Below are positions 53,917 to 62,070 of a DNA stretch of 64,000 nt, in pieces (position 1 is the stretch's first letter; each line of letters begins with the position of its first letter). The translations under genes were made by a program, and so were the position numbers. Under the pieces are notes generated by a model. That model had not been told where the DNA came from and did not search any database. It worked only from the letters and a program-made list of their open reading frames with translations. Source of the DNA: Dyadobacter sp. UC 10 (GTDB taxonomy: Bacteria > Bacteroidota > Bacteroidia > Cytophagales > Spirosomataceae); assembly GCF_008369915.1 (NCBI RefSeq), contig NZ_VSRN01000001.1, positions 2,264,001 to 2,328,000 on the forward strand. Reading direction: 5' to 3'.

Positions 53917-54120
53917 ATGGCCTCGATGCTTGAATACATTAAAATTATTCTGCAAAAAGTTAGCTTCGATCGGAGATTGTTTGAAAAAGAGTTGAGAAAG
54001 GCGATTCGCATGTTGATGCCAGCTGAGGTAAAGCGTTTGAGACAATGGTGCTATGATCATTATGCAACAGTACATTTGCCGGTACTTAATACCTGTTTCT
54101 CAAGAGTAACTCCCATCTAG
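53917..54120 (+). CDS. Small conserved-looking Cytophagales protein
   Basis: This 67-residue basic protein (MASMLEYIKIILQKVSFD, then RRLFEKELRKAIRMLMPAEV, RLRQWCYDHYATVHLPVL) is predicted to be two helices and has no signal or membrane segment. From memory, very similar short proteins occur across Cytophagales (a pattern of ML-EYIK-ILQKVSFD...FEKEL-KA...W-CY), but I cannot check. A second start M4 is possible. It is divergent from the BatD-like gene across 81 bp and is followed by a 24-bp perfect inverted repeat. Function is unknown. Confidence 0.65.
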   Translation: MASMLEYIKIILQKVSFDRRLFEKELRKAIRMLMPAEVKRLRQWCYDHYATVHLPVLNTCFSRVTPI

Positions 54121-54159
54121 GGCAAAAGAATTACCCAAGTTCCTTCAGATAAGCGATTG

Positions 54160-54212
54160 TCGTTAATAAAAATCCTCGCCAGCTAGACGCTGGCGAGGAT
54201 TTTTATTAACGA
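54160..54212. terminator. 24-bp perfect inverted repeat, probable bidirectional terminator
   Basis: Positions 54160-54183 are the exact reverse complement of 54189-54212, with a 5-nt loop TAGAC. The stem includes CTCGCCAGC/GCTGGCGAG and an A/T-rich outer part with AAAAAT and ATTTTT, so T-runs exist on both strands. It lies between the small protein at 53917 and the TPR gene, which converge. Such a long perfect stem is unusual for a terminator. Confidence 0.75.
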
Positions 54213-54259
54213 TCGCAGAAGCTCATCAATTAAGCAGCATGCTTCTATCAAAAAGACAA

Positions 54260-54292
54260 ATAAAAATGGTCGCCTCAGTTACCTGGGCGACC
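54260..54292 (-). terminator. Intrinsic terminator of the exb-tonB cluster
   Basis: GGTCGCC (54268-54274) pairs with GGCGACC (54286-54292); on the minus strand ATTTTTATTT follows the stem. It lies 16 bp downstream of the TPR gene stop and would end the exbB-to-TPR transcript. Confidence 0.8.
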
Positions 54293-54307
54293 TGTACAAT
54301 GTTGTAC

Positions 54308-56065
54308 TTAATTCTTCTTTGGAGCCGGTGCTTTCGCTTTGCCGGTAGCTGGCTGCTCGGCAGGTGTTGCTACTGCTAGGCCCAGCGCCTCTTTTGCGGC
54401 AGCATTATCGGGATCTACGGCAAGAAGCTTCTCCCAATAGCCTTTCGCCTTTGCCGGATCGTTTAATGTCGTCTGACTATAAAATGCCAGGTAACTATAT
54501 GCGAGTCTCAGATAAGACTTAAATTTAGAAGGATCCGGGTCTTTTTCGACAAGCTCTGTTAATTTCTGGTAATAAGGTGCGGAAATGCCCTTGTCAACGT
54601 TCTCTTGTCTGTCGTAAGCATTATAAAGAGAACTCGCTCTCCAATAGTATCCATAAGGCCAATCCGGAAGCTTTTGTGTCACTATGGCAAAAATCGAATC
54701 TGCTTTTAGATACAGACCCTTCTTGTCCATTGCGATTTTCGCGCTGTCAGCGAAATTAGAATCAGCCGAGGTGGGCACAACGAAGCTTGACGCATATTGG
54801 AAGTTGGACAAACCGTGGTAGTAATAGTCATTTGCGCTTGCTTTTGCAGTATCGAGTGCGATACCCTTTGCAAATGCACTGGCAGCGTTTGGATAGTCTT
54901 TCGCAGCGAAATAAAGCGTTGCCACTTCTTTGTAAGTATTTGCCGCCTCACTTTTGCTTGTATCCATATCAGCGCCTTTCAACATATATAGGACGCCTGT
55001 TGAATCGTAGCCTTTTTCGCCACCTGCTTTTTGATTATAGGCACGGCCAAGATACTTATAATCATCTCCGATCAATTTGTCCGGAGCGACTTTCATAAAC
55101 TCATTCAGGTTTTCGATTGCCTTGTCAGGTTCATTTTGCTTGAAATAAGACCAGCCGTACATCCGTAGTGTAATCGGATTGTTGATTTTTCCTTTAATCT
55201 CTTCCAACAACTGCAATGATTTAGCATAATCATCAGCTGTAAACGCAAACTGGGCTGCGCGCAACTTCATTTCAGGGTCCGTGGTACCGCTTTTCTGGAT
55301 GAAAAGGTCAAAGTTTTCAGCAGCTTGCTTGTACTTTTGAGCGAAAAAATAGAGCTCGGCTAGGTCCTTATATGCAGGAGCAAAATTAGCGTCAGCTTCA
55401 ATCGCCTTTTTGTAGTTTTCTAGGGCAAGATTATAGTTTTTTCCGCGCAGGTAGATCTGGCCGATACGATTATGAGCAACGGCGTAATTGGGTTTCGCAG
55501 TTAACGCATATTCATAAGCAGTGACAGCATTTCCACCCTCATTACGAAGCATTAATGCATCACCTTTCGCAATGTAGGCATCAGCAAGATTTTTGTCCCT
55601 TTTTACCGCTTCGTCCAAAAGTCTGATTGCCTCGGCCGGATCATTTTGCTTTTCGAAAAGCGTATAGGCTTCTCCAATTCTATACAAAACCTCAGCATCT
55701 TTCTTTTTCTTCTTCTCAGCTTCATCGAACAGTTCTTTCGCTTTCGCTCTGTCTCCTTTTCCCAATGCTACTGTTCCAAGACCAACTTTATTCAGGTACG
55801 ATTTATCATCCACCTGCAAGCCCTTTTCAAAGGCTTTCTGCGCTTCGTCCAACTGGTTGGTTTTTATATAGTAATAACCAAGATAATATTGGTTATCGGC
55901 CGATGGACTGCCTTCAGCAAGTTTTTTGAATAAATCCCCTGCTTCATTGTAACGTTCTCCGTGTATCAATGCTAAGCCATCCTGTACCGTTTGTGCTTTT
56001 AAATTCACAAACGCCAATAATCCAAATACCAGTGCTACTAATTTCAATCTCATGTTTCTGTTCAT
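54308..56065 (-). CDS. Secreted tetratricopeptide repeat protein
   Basis: This 585-residue protein has a signal peptide (about residues 1-24, cleavage near LKAQT) and a nearly continuous run of about ten TPR-like helical hairpins: QYYLGYYYIKTNQLDEAQKAFEKGL, YRIGEAYTLF, NRIGQIYLRGKNYNLALENYKKAI, YKDLAELYFFAQKYKQAAENF and further degenerate copies. The last part (PAEQPATGKAKAPAPKKN) is a Lys/Ala/Pro-rich unstructured tail. It is the last gene of the exbB-exbD-exbD-tonB-small-pstS cluster, so it probably works in the periplasm with the PstS-like lipoprotein and the TonB machinery. The exact partner is not known. Confidence 0.88.
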   Translation of the reverse strand: MNRNMRLKLVALVFGLLAFVNLKAQTVQDGLALIHGERYNEAGDLFKKLAEGSPSADNQYYLGYYYIKTNQLDEAQKAFEKGLQVDDKSYLNKVGLGTVALGKGDRAKAKELFDEAEKKKKKDAEVLYRIGEAYTLFEKQNDPAEAIRLLDEAVKRDKNLADAYIAKGDALMLRNEGGNAVTAYEYALTAKPNYAVAHNRIGQIYLRGKNYNLALENYKKAIEADANFAPAYKDLAELYFFAQKYKQAAENFDLFIQKSGTTDPEMKLRAAQFAFTADDYAKSLQLLEEIKGKINNPITLRMYGWSYFKQNEPDKAIENLNEFMKVAPDKLIGDDYKYLGRAYNQKAGGEKGYDSTGVLYMLKGADMDTSKSEAANTYKEVATLYFAAKDYPNAASAFAKGIALDTAKASANDYYYHGLSNFQYASSFVVPTSADSNFADSAKIAMDKKGLYLKADSIFAIVTQKLPDWPYGYYWRASSLYNAYDRQENVDKGISAPYYQKLTELVEKDPDPSKFKSYLRLAYSYLAFYSQTTLNDPAKAKGYWEKLLAVDPDNAAAKEALGLAVATPAEQPATGKAKAPAPKKN

Positions 56066-56141
56066 TTTTTACCCGGTTAAAATAGTGATAAAAAATTTGG
56101 CTTTTTCAATAACAAATCCAAATCTATTAAAATTGTTTAGT

Positions 56142-57098
56142 TTAAAAGTTCTGCCCGGTAGTGACTTCAAGTTCACGCGGATAAGGTATTGTCGGCAATA
56201 AGCCCATTTTCTGAATGATCAAACCACCAACATCCCTGGCAATATAAGTCATCAAACCACCTCCCAGACCTGAATATCCTTCTCTGCTTATGATATACAA
56301 ATCTCTGAACAGTGGATACCTCTTAAATTCCAATCCACTCTGAAATGGTTGAATATAGTCCGATAACGAATCTGGACTTGCCTTTTTGGAGACACCCATC
56401 ACATGAATCCCTTTCGATAATTCTTCGGAGGCCAGGGAATGCCCGTCGCTGATCCAGTTTACACCAATAAACCCCAGGTGCAAAGGATTTTTTCTGACAT
56501 CCTCAATTACCTTTTCATTAGAACCTGCTGAAATTATCCTCAGTTTGCTAATATCTTTAACCTTGAACTTATCGAGAACGTAATTAAGATTACTAGCATT
56601 CGCGTTGTCAAATACCAGTGTTATTAACCCGCTCTGGTTTCCACCCTTCAGTTGTGACCAATCCTTTATTCTTCCTTCCACAATGCCCTGAATTTCAGAC
56701 ATTGTAATAAGACTATCGGCATTGGCTTTGCTTATTACTAAAGCCAATCCATCGGTAGCAATGTGCTGAAACTTCTGACTGCTTTTTTGCTTTCTAATGA
56801 TTTCCAGCTCACGCTCATTAAGCTGTCTTGTAGCAAATATGATTCGTGCGCTGTCGTTAAGAAGCTGCCTTATAGCCTCTTGCTCAGGCTTGTAGTCAAT
56901 TTTGAAGTGCGTATTTGGGTATATACCCTCATAGGCATTGGTCAGTGAATTGACAAGAGGCTTAAAGGATTCGTCGGAAGCTATTGTGATAGTCCCCTGC
57001 CGCGGATTGTCCAGACTTTCTCCTCCTGACCCACATCTTATGAGACCGAAGAAGCCAAGTAATCCACAACTTAACAGACCTAATGCCCTCAATTTCAT
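56142..57098 (-). CDS. PstS-like substrate-binding lipoprotein
   Basis: The ATG at 57098 gives 318 residues and a lipoprotein signal (MKLRALGLLSCGLLGFFG, lipid-accepting cysteine likely in LIRCGSGG); a start nine codons earlier (57125) is possible but 57098 forms an exact ATGA overlap with the upstream small gene. The body matches PBP-like-2 phosphate-binding proteins: TITIASDESFKPLVNSLTNAY, EQEAIRQLL, FATRQLNERELEIIRKQ, LALVISKANADSLITM, GRIKDWSQLKGG and NPLHLGFIGVNWISDG. The phosphate-ABC transporter genes are absent, so it is not a classical Pst component. It is embedded in the TonB cluster, so a link to TonB-dependent uptake is inferred. Confidence 0.85.
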   Translation of the reverse strand: MKLRALGLLSCGLLGFFGLIRCGSGGESLDNPRQGTITIASDESFKPLVNSLTNAYEGIYPNTHFKIDYKPEQEAIRQLLNDSARIIFATRQLNERELEIIRKQKSSQKFQHIATDGLALVISKANADSLITMSEIQGIVEGRIKDWSQLKGGNQSGLITLVFDNANASNLNYVLDKFKVKDISKLRIISAGSNEKVIEDVRKNPLHLGFIGVNWISDGHSLASEELSKGIHVMGVSKKASPDSLSDYIQPFQSGLEFKRYPLFRDLYIISREGYSGLGGGLMTYIARDVGGLIIQKMGLLPTIPYPRELEVTTGQNF

Positions 57099-57316
57099 GA
57101 CTCTTCCTGATTTCTTCGTCTCCATACCCGGTATCCTCTATAGGCACCGTATAAAATAAGTGTGCCAGCAAAAGCGTATCTGGCCGTACTGCCAATTGGT
57201 AACAACCTAAAAGACAAGGAGGAGAGGATCAAAAAGACCCCTCCTCCTATGTATGTCACAGCCATTAACACAGAGGTCAGATCACCGATCTTCTCATGCA
57301 ATGGTTTTTCCCTCAT
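57095..57316 (-). CDS. Small two-helix membrane protein in the TonB cluster
   Basis: This 73-residue protein has two hydrophobic stretches (DLTSVLMAVTYIGGGVFLIL and STARYAFAGTLILYGAYRGY) and basic ends (MREKPLHEKIG and RVWRRRNQEES), giving a hairpin topology with both ends in the cytoplasm. It lies 3 bp after tonB and overlaps the pstS-like start by four bases (ATGA), so translation is coupled. I do not recognise a family. The tight spacing on both sides strongly supports a real gene and a function in the same cluster, perhaps membrane anchoring of the TonB-Exb assembly, which is only a guess. Confidence 0.8.
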   Translation of the reverse strand: MREKPLHEKIGDLTSVLMAVTYIGGGVFLILSSLSFRLLPIGSTARYAFAGTLILYGAYRGYRVWRRRNQEES

Positions 57317-57319
57317 GAG

Positions 57320-58144
57320 TTACTCCAGTTGGAAATTGATCGGCAGGTTATACTTAACACGAACTGCACGTCCTGATTGCTTTCCTGGTTTCCACTTCGG
57401 CATTGCTTTCACAACACGGATAGCTTCTTCATCGCAACCAAAACCAAGTCCTTTTAACACTGCCACATCCTGGATACTTCCGTCCGTATTAACAACGAAC
57501 GACATAAAAACTCTTCCGGAAACGTTAGCGCGAGAAGCTGCACTAGGATACTTAATGTTCTTTCCCAGGTATTTGTACATTTCTGCAGTACCTCCCGGAA
57601 ATTCCGGTTGCTGCTCAACCACCGTAAATACCTTCTCAGGTTCAGGTGCAGCTTCAACTACTGTACCTTTGCTCGGAGCTGCGACAGCCTCAGGAGCTAC
57701 AATGATTTCATTTGCATTAGGATCACCTTCGATTGTTTTGTCTGCTACAACAGCTTCTTTAATTTCTTCAACTGTTGGAGGCGGAACTTCTTCAGGTACT
57801 TCCTCATCCTTTTTTACTTCCGGAGGCAAGAACTTCACTGTATTCACCTTAGGCTGCTCAACTGGCGGCGGTGGTGGCGGTGGTGGTTCTGCCGGGTCAA
57901 TTGGCGGCGGTGGTATTTTCATTAAATCCACTTCAACCATTACTTCCTCTTCCTCCTTGCCCGCTGTCAATTTATTTATGATTGACGGAGTAAACATGGC
58001 AAGCACAAAGAGTACAGCTCCGATTAAAGTAGCCTTCGTAACATCTGCACGATAGCCTCTACGAAGTTCAAATGCACCGTACGCCTTATTACGATCCGCA
58101 AACACTATGTCGTCAAGTGTTGCATTCGGGCCTAGTTCTGCCAT
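57320..58144 (-). CDS. tonB: TonB family energy transducer
   Basis: This 274-residue protein has one N-terminal membrane helix (TKATLIGAVLFVLAMFTPSII, about residues 34-54), a long Pro/Glu/Val-rich spacer (PPPPIDPAEPPPPPPPPV and KKDEEVPEEVPPP) and a C-terminal TonB_C domain (EFPGGTAEMYKYLGKNIKYP ... GRVFMSFVVNTDGSI ... AIRVVKAMPKWKPGKQSGR). It should couple the proton gradient, through ExbB/ExbD, to outer-membrane TonB-dependent receptors. The start at 58144 includes the Bacteroidota-type cytoplasmic prefix with FADRNKAYGAFELRRGY. It is 30 bp after the second exbD. Confidence 0.96.
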   Translation of the reverse strand: MAELGPNATLDDIVFADRNKAYGAFELRRGYRADVTKATLIGAVLFVLAMFTPSIINKLTAGKEEEEVMVEVDLMKIPPPPIDPAEPPPPPPPPVEQPKVNTVKFLPPEVKKDEEVPEEVPPPTVEEIKEAVVADKTIEGDPNANEIIVAPEAVAAPSKGTVVEAAPEPEKVFTVVEQQPEFPGGTAEMYKYLGKNIKYPSAASRANVSGRVFMSFVVNTDGSIQDVAVLKGLGFGCDEEAIRVVKAMPKWKPGKQSGRAVRVKYNLPINFQLE

Positions 58145-58174
58145 GGCGCGTATTGATTAATAGTTAGTTAAAAA

Positions 58175-58759
58175 TTATTGATCTTTAGGAACAACCTTGT
58201 CACCTAATAGCTTCTTTTCCGAATCCGTCAAAGTCTCTACCAAAGCATATCTTTTAGACTTCGTGATAGCCATTTCATCCAGTACATCAACCATATTCTT
58301 ATAAGTTGAAACTGCAGTTGGCTTGATCACGACCACAAAAGGATCGTTACCTTTCTCATCCTTAGGATTCGCAGCATTGATACGTTTTTGTGAAGCAAAA
58401 ATTACGCTTCTTAGATCAAAACCGTAACGCGTCGTTTTCAAAGACGCTTCCGCCTTGTCATCATCAGCTGCAACTCCATCCAGATAATATACATCATCGT
58501 TAGCACCCATAAACAGGGTCAATACTTTTGATGCTTTTAAAGGTTCGGTCTTTTCCTGATCCTCCTTGTCTGTCTTATCCGGCACCGCCAGTGACATGGA
58601 AGTTGGCTTCGACATGGTTGTTGCTAGCATAAAGAATGTAATTAGCAAAAATCCCAAGTCTACCATCGGAGTCATGTCTACCCGTGTAGACATTTTCTTC
58701 GCCCGAACCTTACCGTCGCCTTTGCCGTGCCCACCACCCGATTCTTCAATTGCTGCCAT
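58175..58759 (-). CDS. exbD: ExbD/TolR family biopolymer transport protein (second copy)
   Basis: This 194-residue protein has a basic, glycine-rich N-terminus (about 24 residues), one membrane helix starting TPMVDLGFLLITFFMLATT whose aspartate is the conserved proton-path residue, and a periplasmic domain with VVVIKPTAVSTYKNMVDVLDEM. It is longer than E. coli ExbD (141 residues) because of a periplasmic insertion. It lies between the other exbD and tonB. Two different exbD genes in a row is normal for this type of cluster in Bacteroidota, where they may form a heteromer. Confidence 0.93.
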   Translation of the reverse strand: MAAIEESGGGHGKGDGKVRAKKMSTRVDMTPMVDLGFLLITFFMLATTMSKPTSMSLAVPDKTDKEDQEKTEPLKASKVLTLFMGANDDVYYLDGVAADDDKAEASLKTTRYGFDLRSVIFASQKRINAANPKDEKGNDPFVVVIKPTAVSTYKNMVDVLDEMAITKSKRYALVETLTDSEKKLLGDKVVPKDQ

Positions 58760-58797
58760 TTCTTGCTTTAATTAAAAATGATTACTAATAACAACCC

Positions 58798-59412
58798 TTA
58801 ATCGTTTGTGTAGCCGGCAGGCGCTTGCTCACTACCTGTGATCAGGTTAAACTTGTTAATGTTCTGCGACTGCAAATTTGCCAACACATCCTTAAATACG
58901 GGAAATTTCGACAAATTGTCTCCTTTCAGAGCGATACGAAGTTGGCTATTAGCCTTACGGGCCGCATAAACCCAGTCAGCGAGTTCACTGGCACCAGTTG
59001 AATCCACAGGAATACCAGGTTGTTTCACCTGAGACATCTGATCTTTTGGCATATTAAGCCAGGGCTTCAATTGGTTTAAAGGAAAACCGAAACTGGACTG
59101 AACTGCAAACTTCGCCTTTTCAGTATCCGTAAATGTGATGCCCTTGGATTGACCGATGTTATCTAACATCGCCGCTCTTACAGGCTGCGCATCAACTCCG
59201 AAGAACACTTTACCCGCTTTGTCGATACTAATGACCATGATATCATCATCTGGTACTTTGATCTGCGAAATCGAGGAAGGAGTAGTAATCTCCGCATCGT
59301 TCGACTTAAAAGTCGCAGTCATGATGAAGAAGGTCAATAGTAAGAACGCTACGTCAGTCATCGCCGTCATATCTGTATGCGGGGCGTGCTTCTTAGGTCT
59401 TACTTTTGCCAT
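58798..59412 (-). CDS. exbD: ExbD/TolR family biopolymer transport protein (first copy)
   Basis: This 204-residue protein opens MAKVRPKKHAPHTDMTAMTD and has one membrane helix with the conserved aspartate in AMTDVAFLLLTFFIMTATF, followed by a periplasmic domain with a beta-alpha pattern (LRIALKGDNLSKFPVFKDVLANLQ). It differs clearly from the second copy in the periplasmic part, so it is not a recent duplicate. It lies 62 bp after exbB. With ExbB it should form the proton-driven motor of TonB. Confidence 0.93.
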   Translation of the reverse strand: MAKVRPKKHAPHTDMTAMTDVAFLLLTFFIMTATFKSNDAEITTPSSISQIKVPDDDIMVISIDKAGKVFFGVDAQPVRAAMLDNIGQSKGITFTDTEKAKFAVQSSFGFPLNQLKPWLNMPKDQMSQVKQPGIPVDSTGASELADWVYAARKANSQLRIALKGDNLSKFPVFKDVLANLQSQNINKFNLITGSEQAPAGYTND

Positions 59413-59474
59413 AACAAATATATAAGTTTTTTTTATATTAACGAAACCTCAATATAAAATAGTTCAAAAAACTA

Positions 59475-60314
59475 TTAATAATGTGCAGCAAAGTTTGACT
59501 GAAGGCTCATGCCAATCTCGTCAATGCTGTAAGTAAGGTCGTCAACACGGCTGTTCAGGTAAGCATAAGAAATCGTTGCAATCGCAGAAGTACCAATTCC
59601 AAGTGCCGTATTGATAAGGGCCTCCGAGATACCAGTTGCAAGTGCAGCAGAGTCAGGAGAACCGGAAGTACCAAGAGCCGCGAAAGCTTTGATCATACCA
59701 ATTACCGTTCCAAGAAGTGCCAAAAGAGTTGAAGCACCAGCAAGTGTTGCGATAATTGTCAGGTTTTTCTGAAGCATTGGAAGTTCAAGCGTAGTAGCTT
59801 CCTCGATTTCTTTCTGAAGAGCAGCCAGTTTTTGTTCTTTGTCAAGTGCAGTCTCAGTAGTCAATTGTCTGTATTTCAAAAGACCGGCTTTGATAACGTT
59901 ACCAACAGAACCTTTTTGTCTATCGCATTCTTTAATTGCTTCTTCGATTTGGTTTTTGTCAAGCAGGGTTCTCACTTTACGAACGAAAGAATCAATGCTT
60001 CCTGATCCGCTCGCTTTGTTCAATGTGATCAAACGCTCGATTGTAAAAGTTAATACGATTAGGAAACAGGTCATCAAAATTGGTACGATAGGACCTCCTT
60101 TGTAAACGATTCCGTAGTAGTCACCGTCTATCGGGCCTTTTGCATGATCACCATCTTTGAAGTGCTCAGGAGCTCCCAGCACGAAAATGTAAACGCATAA
60201 TGCAATCGCAAATAGTAGAGGGATTACCAATGCCGGGTTTAAACCGCCTTTGCCTTTTGTTGCCGCCGCGGCAGGCTTAGGAGCAGGTGCCGGACTTGTA
60301 GCTTTCTTTTCCAT
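59475..60314 (-). CDS. exbB: ExbB/TolQ/MotA family proton channel protein
   Basis: This 279-residue protein has an N-terminal Ala/Pro/Lys-rich extension (ATSPAPAPKPAAAATKGKGG), an extra membrane helix (LNPALVIPLLFAIALCVYIF) and the ExbB core with three helices: PIVPILMTCFLIVLTFTIERL, then LTIIATLAGASTLLALLGTVIGMIKAF and the last LATGISEALINTALGIGTSAIATISYAYL. Helix residues match the TolQ/ExbB proton path. It is the first gene of the seven-gene minus-strand cluster. A minus-strand TAnnTTTG box lies upstream at 60432-60439, leaving a leader of roughly 110 nt. Confidence 0.95.
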   Translation of the reverse strand: MEKKATSPAPAPKPAAAATKGKGGLNPALVIPLLFAIALCVYIFVLGAPEHFKDGDHAKGPIDGDYYGIVYKGGPIVPILMTCFLIVLTFTIERLITLNKASGSGSIDSFVRKVRTLLDKNQIEEAIKECDRQKGSVGNVIKAGLLKYRQLTTETALDKEQKLAALQKEIEEATTLELPMLQKNLTIIATLAGASTLLALLGTVIGMIKAFAALGTSGSPDSAALATGISEALINTALGIGTSAIATISYAYLNSRVDDLTYSIDEIGMSLQSNFAAHY

Positions 60315-60431
60315 CAGACTTACTTTTAAAGGTTAAATTGAGATTTTGGTTGTGAATTAAATAAAATTTTTGGTAAAAACTGGTTTTGGTAAAATAAAAT
60401 TTCGATCGCTTTTTTCAGTTATCGTCATCTA

Positions 60432-60439
60432 CAAAAGTA
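60432..60439 (-). promoter_or_regulatory. Candidate promoter box of the exb-tonB cluster
   Basis: CAAAAGTA on the plus strand is the reverse complement of TAnnTTTG. CAA at 60463-60465 (minus-strand TTG) could serve as -33 at a 23-bp spacing, longer than the usual 19-21. It lies about 118 bp upstream of exbB. Confidence 0.45.
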
Positions 60440-60885
60440 TGAGTTTTCCTTTTAAAAAAAAGCAAGCTTTTCGTCAGATTTTTTATTCCAATTCGGATTG
60501 CTCCTATCCGAAATTGTATATTTTGAAGATTAAGCTGCAAGCTATTTTAGTAATAAATCTAAGTTTAATACTCATTTCGCCAAAAAAATACCCGAGTATC
60601 AAACAGTTACAAAATTGCACTCTTTAAGCCAAAGTCCCTATACATGTTTCTCCGGTCGCCTAATTGCATTTCAAAATATTTTAACATTAACCAGAAAAAG
60701 CAAATAATATTTTTCTCCTACTAAGTGTCTTAACAACATTTTTAAAATCGGAAGCGAAACAGGACCTGCCTTTGTTAGGATATTGACAGAAAACAACATC
60801 GTTCATAATGCCTCCACCTTAAAGATTTGTCTCTAAAAAATCATCCAACACGGTCCGTAGCTAGAGCAGTTTGACAAAAATCAGG

Positions 60886-60893
60886 TAATTTTG
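60886..60893 (+). promoter_or_regulatory. Candidate -7 promoter box of gatC
   Basis: TAATTTTG matches TAnnTTTG exactly, 46 bp upstream of the gatC ATG. A TTTG at 60870-60873 is only 12 bp away, too close for a normal -33, so support is partial. Confidence 0.45.
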
Positions 60894-60939
60894 GCTTTCA
60901 GCTACACTGAATATCCGAACTTAACAAATTCTTAATACA

Positions 60940-61227
60940 ATGAAAATTGACCGGGACGCCTTGTATAAAGTTGCCCATCTGGCACGTGTGGAAATTCGTC
61001 CGGAAGAGGAAGAAGCGATTCTCAAAAGCATGGACTCAGTTCTCAATTGGATGAACCAGCTAAATGAAATAGATACAGAGGGTGTTGAACCACTTACGCA
61101 TATTTCGGATGAAGTAAATGCGTGGCGCAGTGATGAGGCTTCCAATACGCTGACAAGGCCCGAAGCTCTTGCTAATGCCCCGTTAAAAAATGAGCGCTAT
61201 ATTATGGTACCTAAGGTGATAGAATAG
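60940..61227 (+). CDS. gatC: Asp-tRNA(Asn)/Glu-tRNA(Gln) amidotransferase subunit C
   Basis: This 95-residue protein is GatC, the small subunit that helps GatA fold and stabilises the GatCAB complex, which amidates Glu-tRNA(Gln) and/or Asp-tRNA(Asn). The family pattern VAHLARVEIRPEEEEAILKSMDSVLNWMNQLNEIDTEGVEPLTH is nearly complete (residues 8-52), followed by the R-x-D linker and the C-terminal NAPLKNERYIMVPKVIE. gatA and gatB are not adjacent. The start MKIDRDALYKV is the usual one. It converges with the nitrilase gene, with a 15-bp gap and no terminator that I can see. Confidence 0.95.
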   Translation: MKIDRDALYKVAHLARVEIRPEEEEAILKSMDSVLNWMNQLNEIDTEGVEPLTHISDEVNAWRSDEASNTLTRPEALANAPLKNERYIMVPKVIE

Positions 61228-61242
61228 TTTACAGTCTCAACT

Positions 61243-62034
61243 TTATCTTATTATGAATCGGTCTGCATCCAGCATTACAGGAAATGAAGTGCGGTACTCG
61301 TCCAGATCGTCTTTTGAGAAACGCACGATCTTGACTACGTCTTTATCGGCCAGCATACAGGCAGGTTCTCCCAGATAATCAAGTGCAACAGAATCGCCCT
61401 GGTATTTTAGGCCATTACCATCCTCCCCGATTCGATTGACCCCCACAACATAACACTGATTTTCGATTGCGCGCGCCTTCAGGAGTGTATTCCACGCATG
61501 CGCTCTTTTGGAAGGCCAGTTGGCCACATATATAAGAATGTCGTAGGGGTCTGAAGCAGTATTTCTGCTCCAGATCGGAAACCTGAGGTCGTAGCAGATT
61601 AGGGGTGTAATTTTCCAGCCTTTCCATTCTATCATCAGTCGGTCTGATCCGGGCTGGTAGTATAAATGCTCGTTTCCCAATGTGAAAAGATGCCGCTTAT
61701 CGCTGTACAAAAAGGTCGAGTCAGGCTTCATGCAAACGGCTCGGTTATAAAAATCCCCTCCCTCACTTACTGTAAAGCTTCCGATTACCAGTGATTTCGT
61801 CTGCGCGGCAATTTGCTTCATCCACCTTGTCGTGGTGAGGTTCATCGGCTCTGCCAGCGATGTGTTCATCGTAAAGCCGGTATTAAACATTTCCGGCAAT
61901 ACGATCACATCAGGAGCATCAGGTACTTGCGCAATTTTCTCTTCGAGCGACGAAAGATTCGCCGTCACATCTTCCCAGTACAAGTCGGACTGCACCAATG
62001 CAACGCTTAAAGTCTCTGTGGGAATTCCCGGCAT
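61243..62034 (-). CDS. Nitrilase superfamily omega-amidase (YafV-like)
   Basis: This 263-residue carbon-nitrogen hydrolase has the Glu-Lys-Cys catalytic triad: Glu in VIVLPEMFNTGF, Lys in YSDKRHLFTLGNE and Cys in TPLICYDLRFPIW. The WPSKRAHAWNTLLKARAIENQCYVVGVNR block is typical of the YafV/NIT2 group, which hydrolyses 2-oxoglutaramate and 2-oxosuccinamate in glutamine and methionine salvage. Substrate is inferred from that resemblance. It follows peptide deformylase on the same strand by 36 bp, likely in a ruvX-def-amidase operon. Confidence 0.9.
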   Translation of the reverse strand: MPGIPTETLSVALVQSDLYWEDVTANLSSLEEKIAQVPDAPDVIVLPEMFNTGFTMNTSLAEPMNLTTTRWMKQIAAQTKSLVIGSFTVSEGGDFYNRAVCMKPDSTFLYSDKRHLFTLGNEHLYYQPGSDRLMIEWKGWKITPLICYDLRFPIWSRNTASDPYDILIYVANWPSKRAHAWNTLLKARAIENQCYVVGVNRIGEDGNGLKYQGDSVALDYLGEPACMLADKDVVKIVRFSKDDLDEYRTSFPVMLDADRFIIR

Positions 62035-62070
62035 AAAACTAAGTTGACAATGTACCTTATATATATGTAC

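Larger units (their letters stand above)
60315..60939. other. A/T-rich 625-bp intergenic region between exbB and gatC
   Basis: This is the longest stretch without a gene in the window, between two divergent genes. It is strongly A/T-rich. Apart from two -7 type boxes listed separately I see no hairpin, repeat or credible coding frame; an 85-codon frame at 60370-60627 has a composition unlike its neighbours (rich in Lys, Ile, Ser and Phe) and no start signal, so I treat it as chance. Confidence 0.6.

Noticed and set aside
57162..58055. 297-codon plus-strand frame opposite tonB
   Set aside because: It is the antisense of the Pro/Glu-rich TonB spacer, giving a Gly/Ser-rich artefact with no domain or start signal.
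60370..60627. 85-codon frame in the exbB-gatC gap
   Set aside because: Composition is that of A/T-rich non-coding sequence (Lys, Ile, Ser, Phe, Leu); no start context, no domain.
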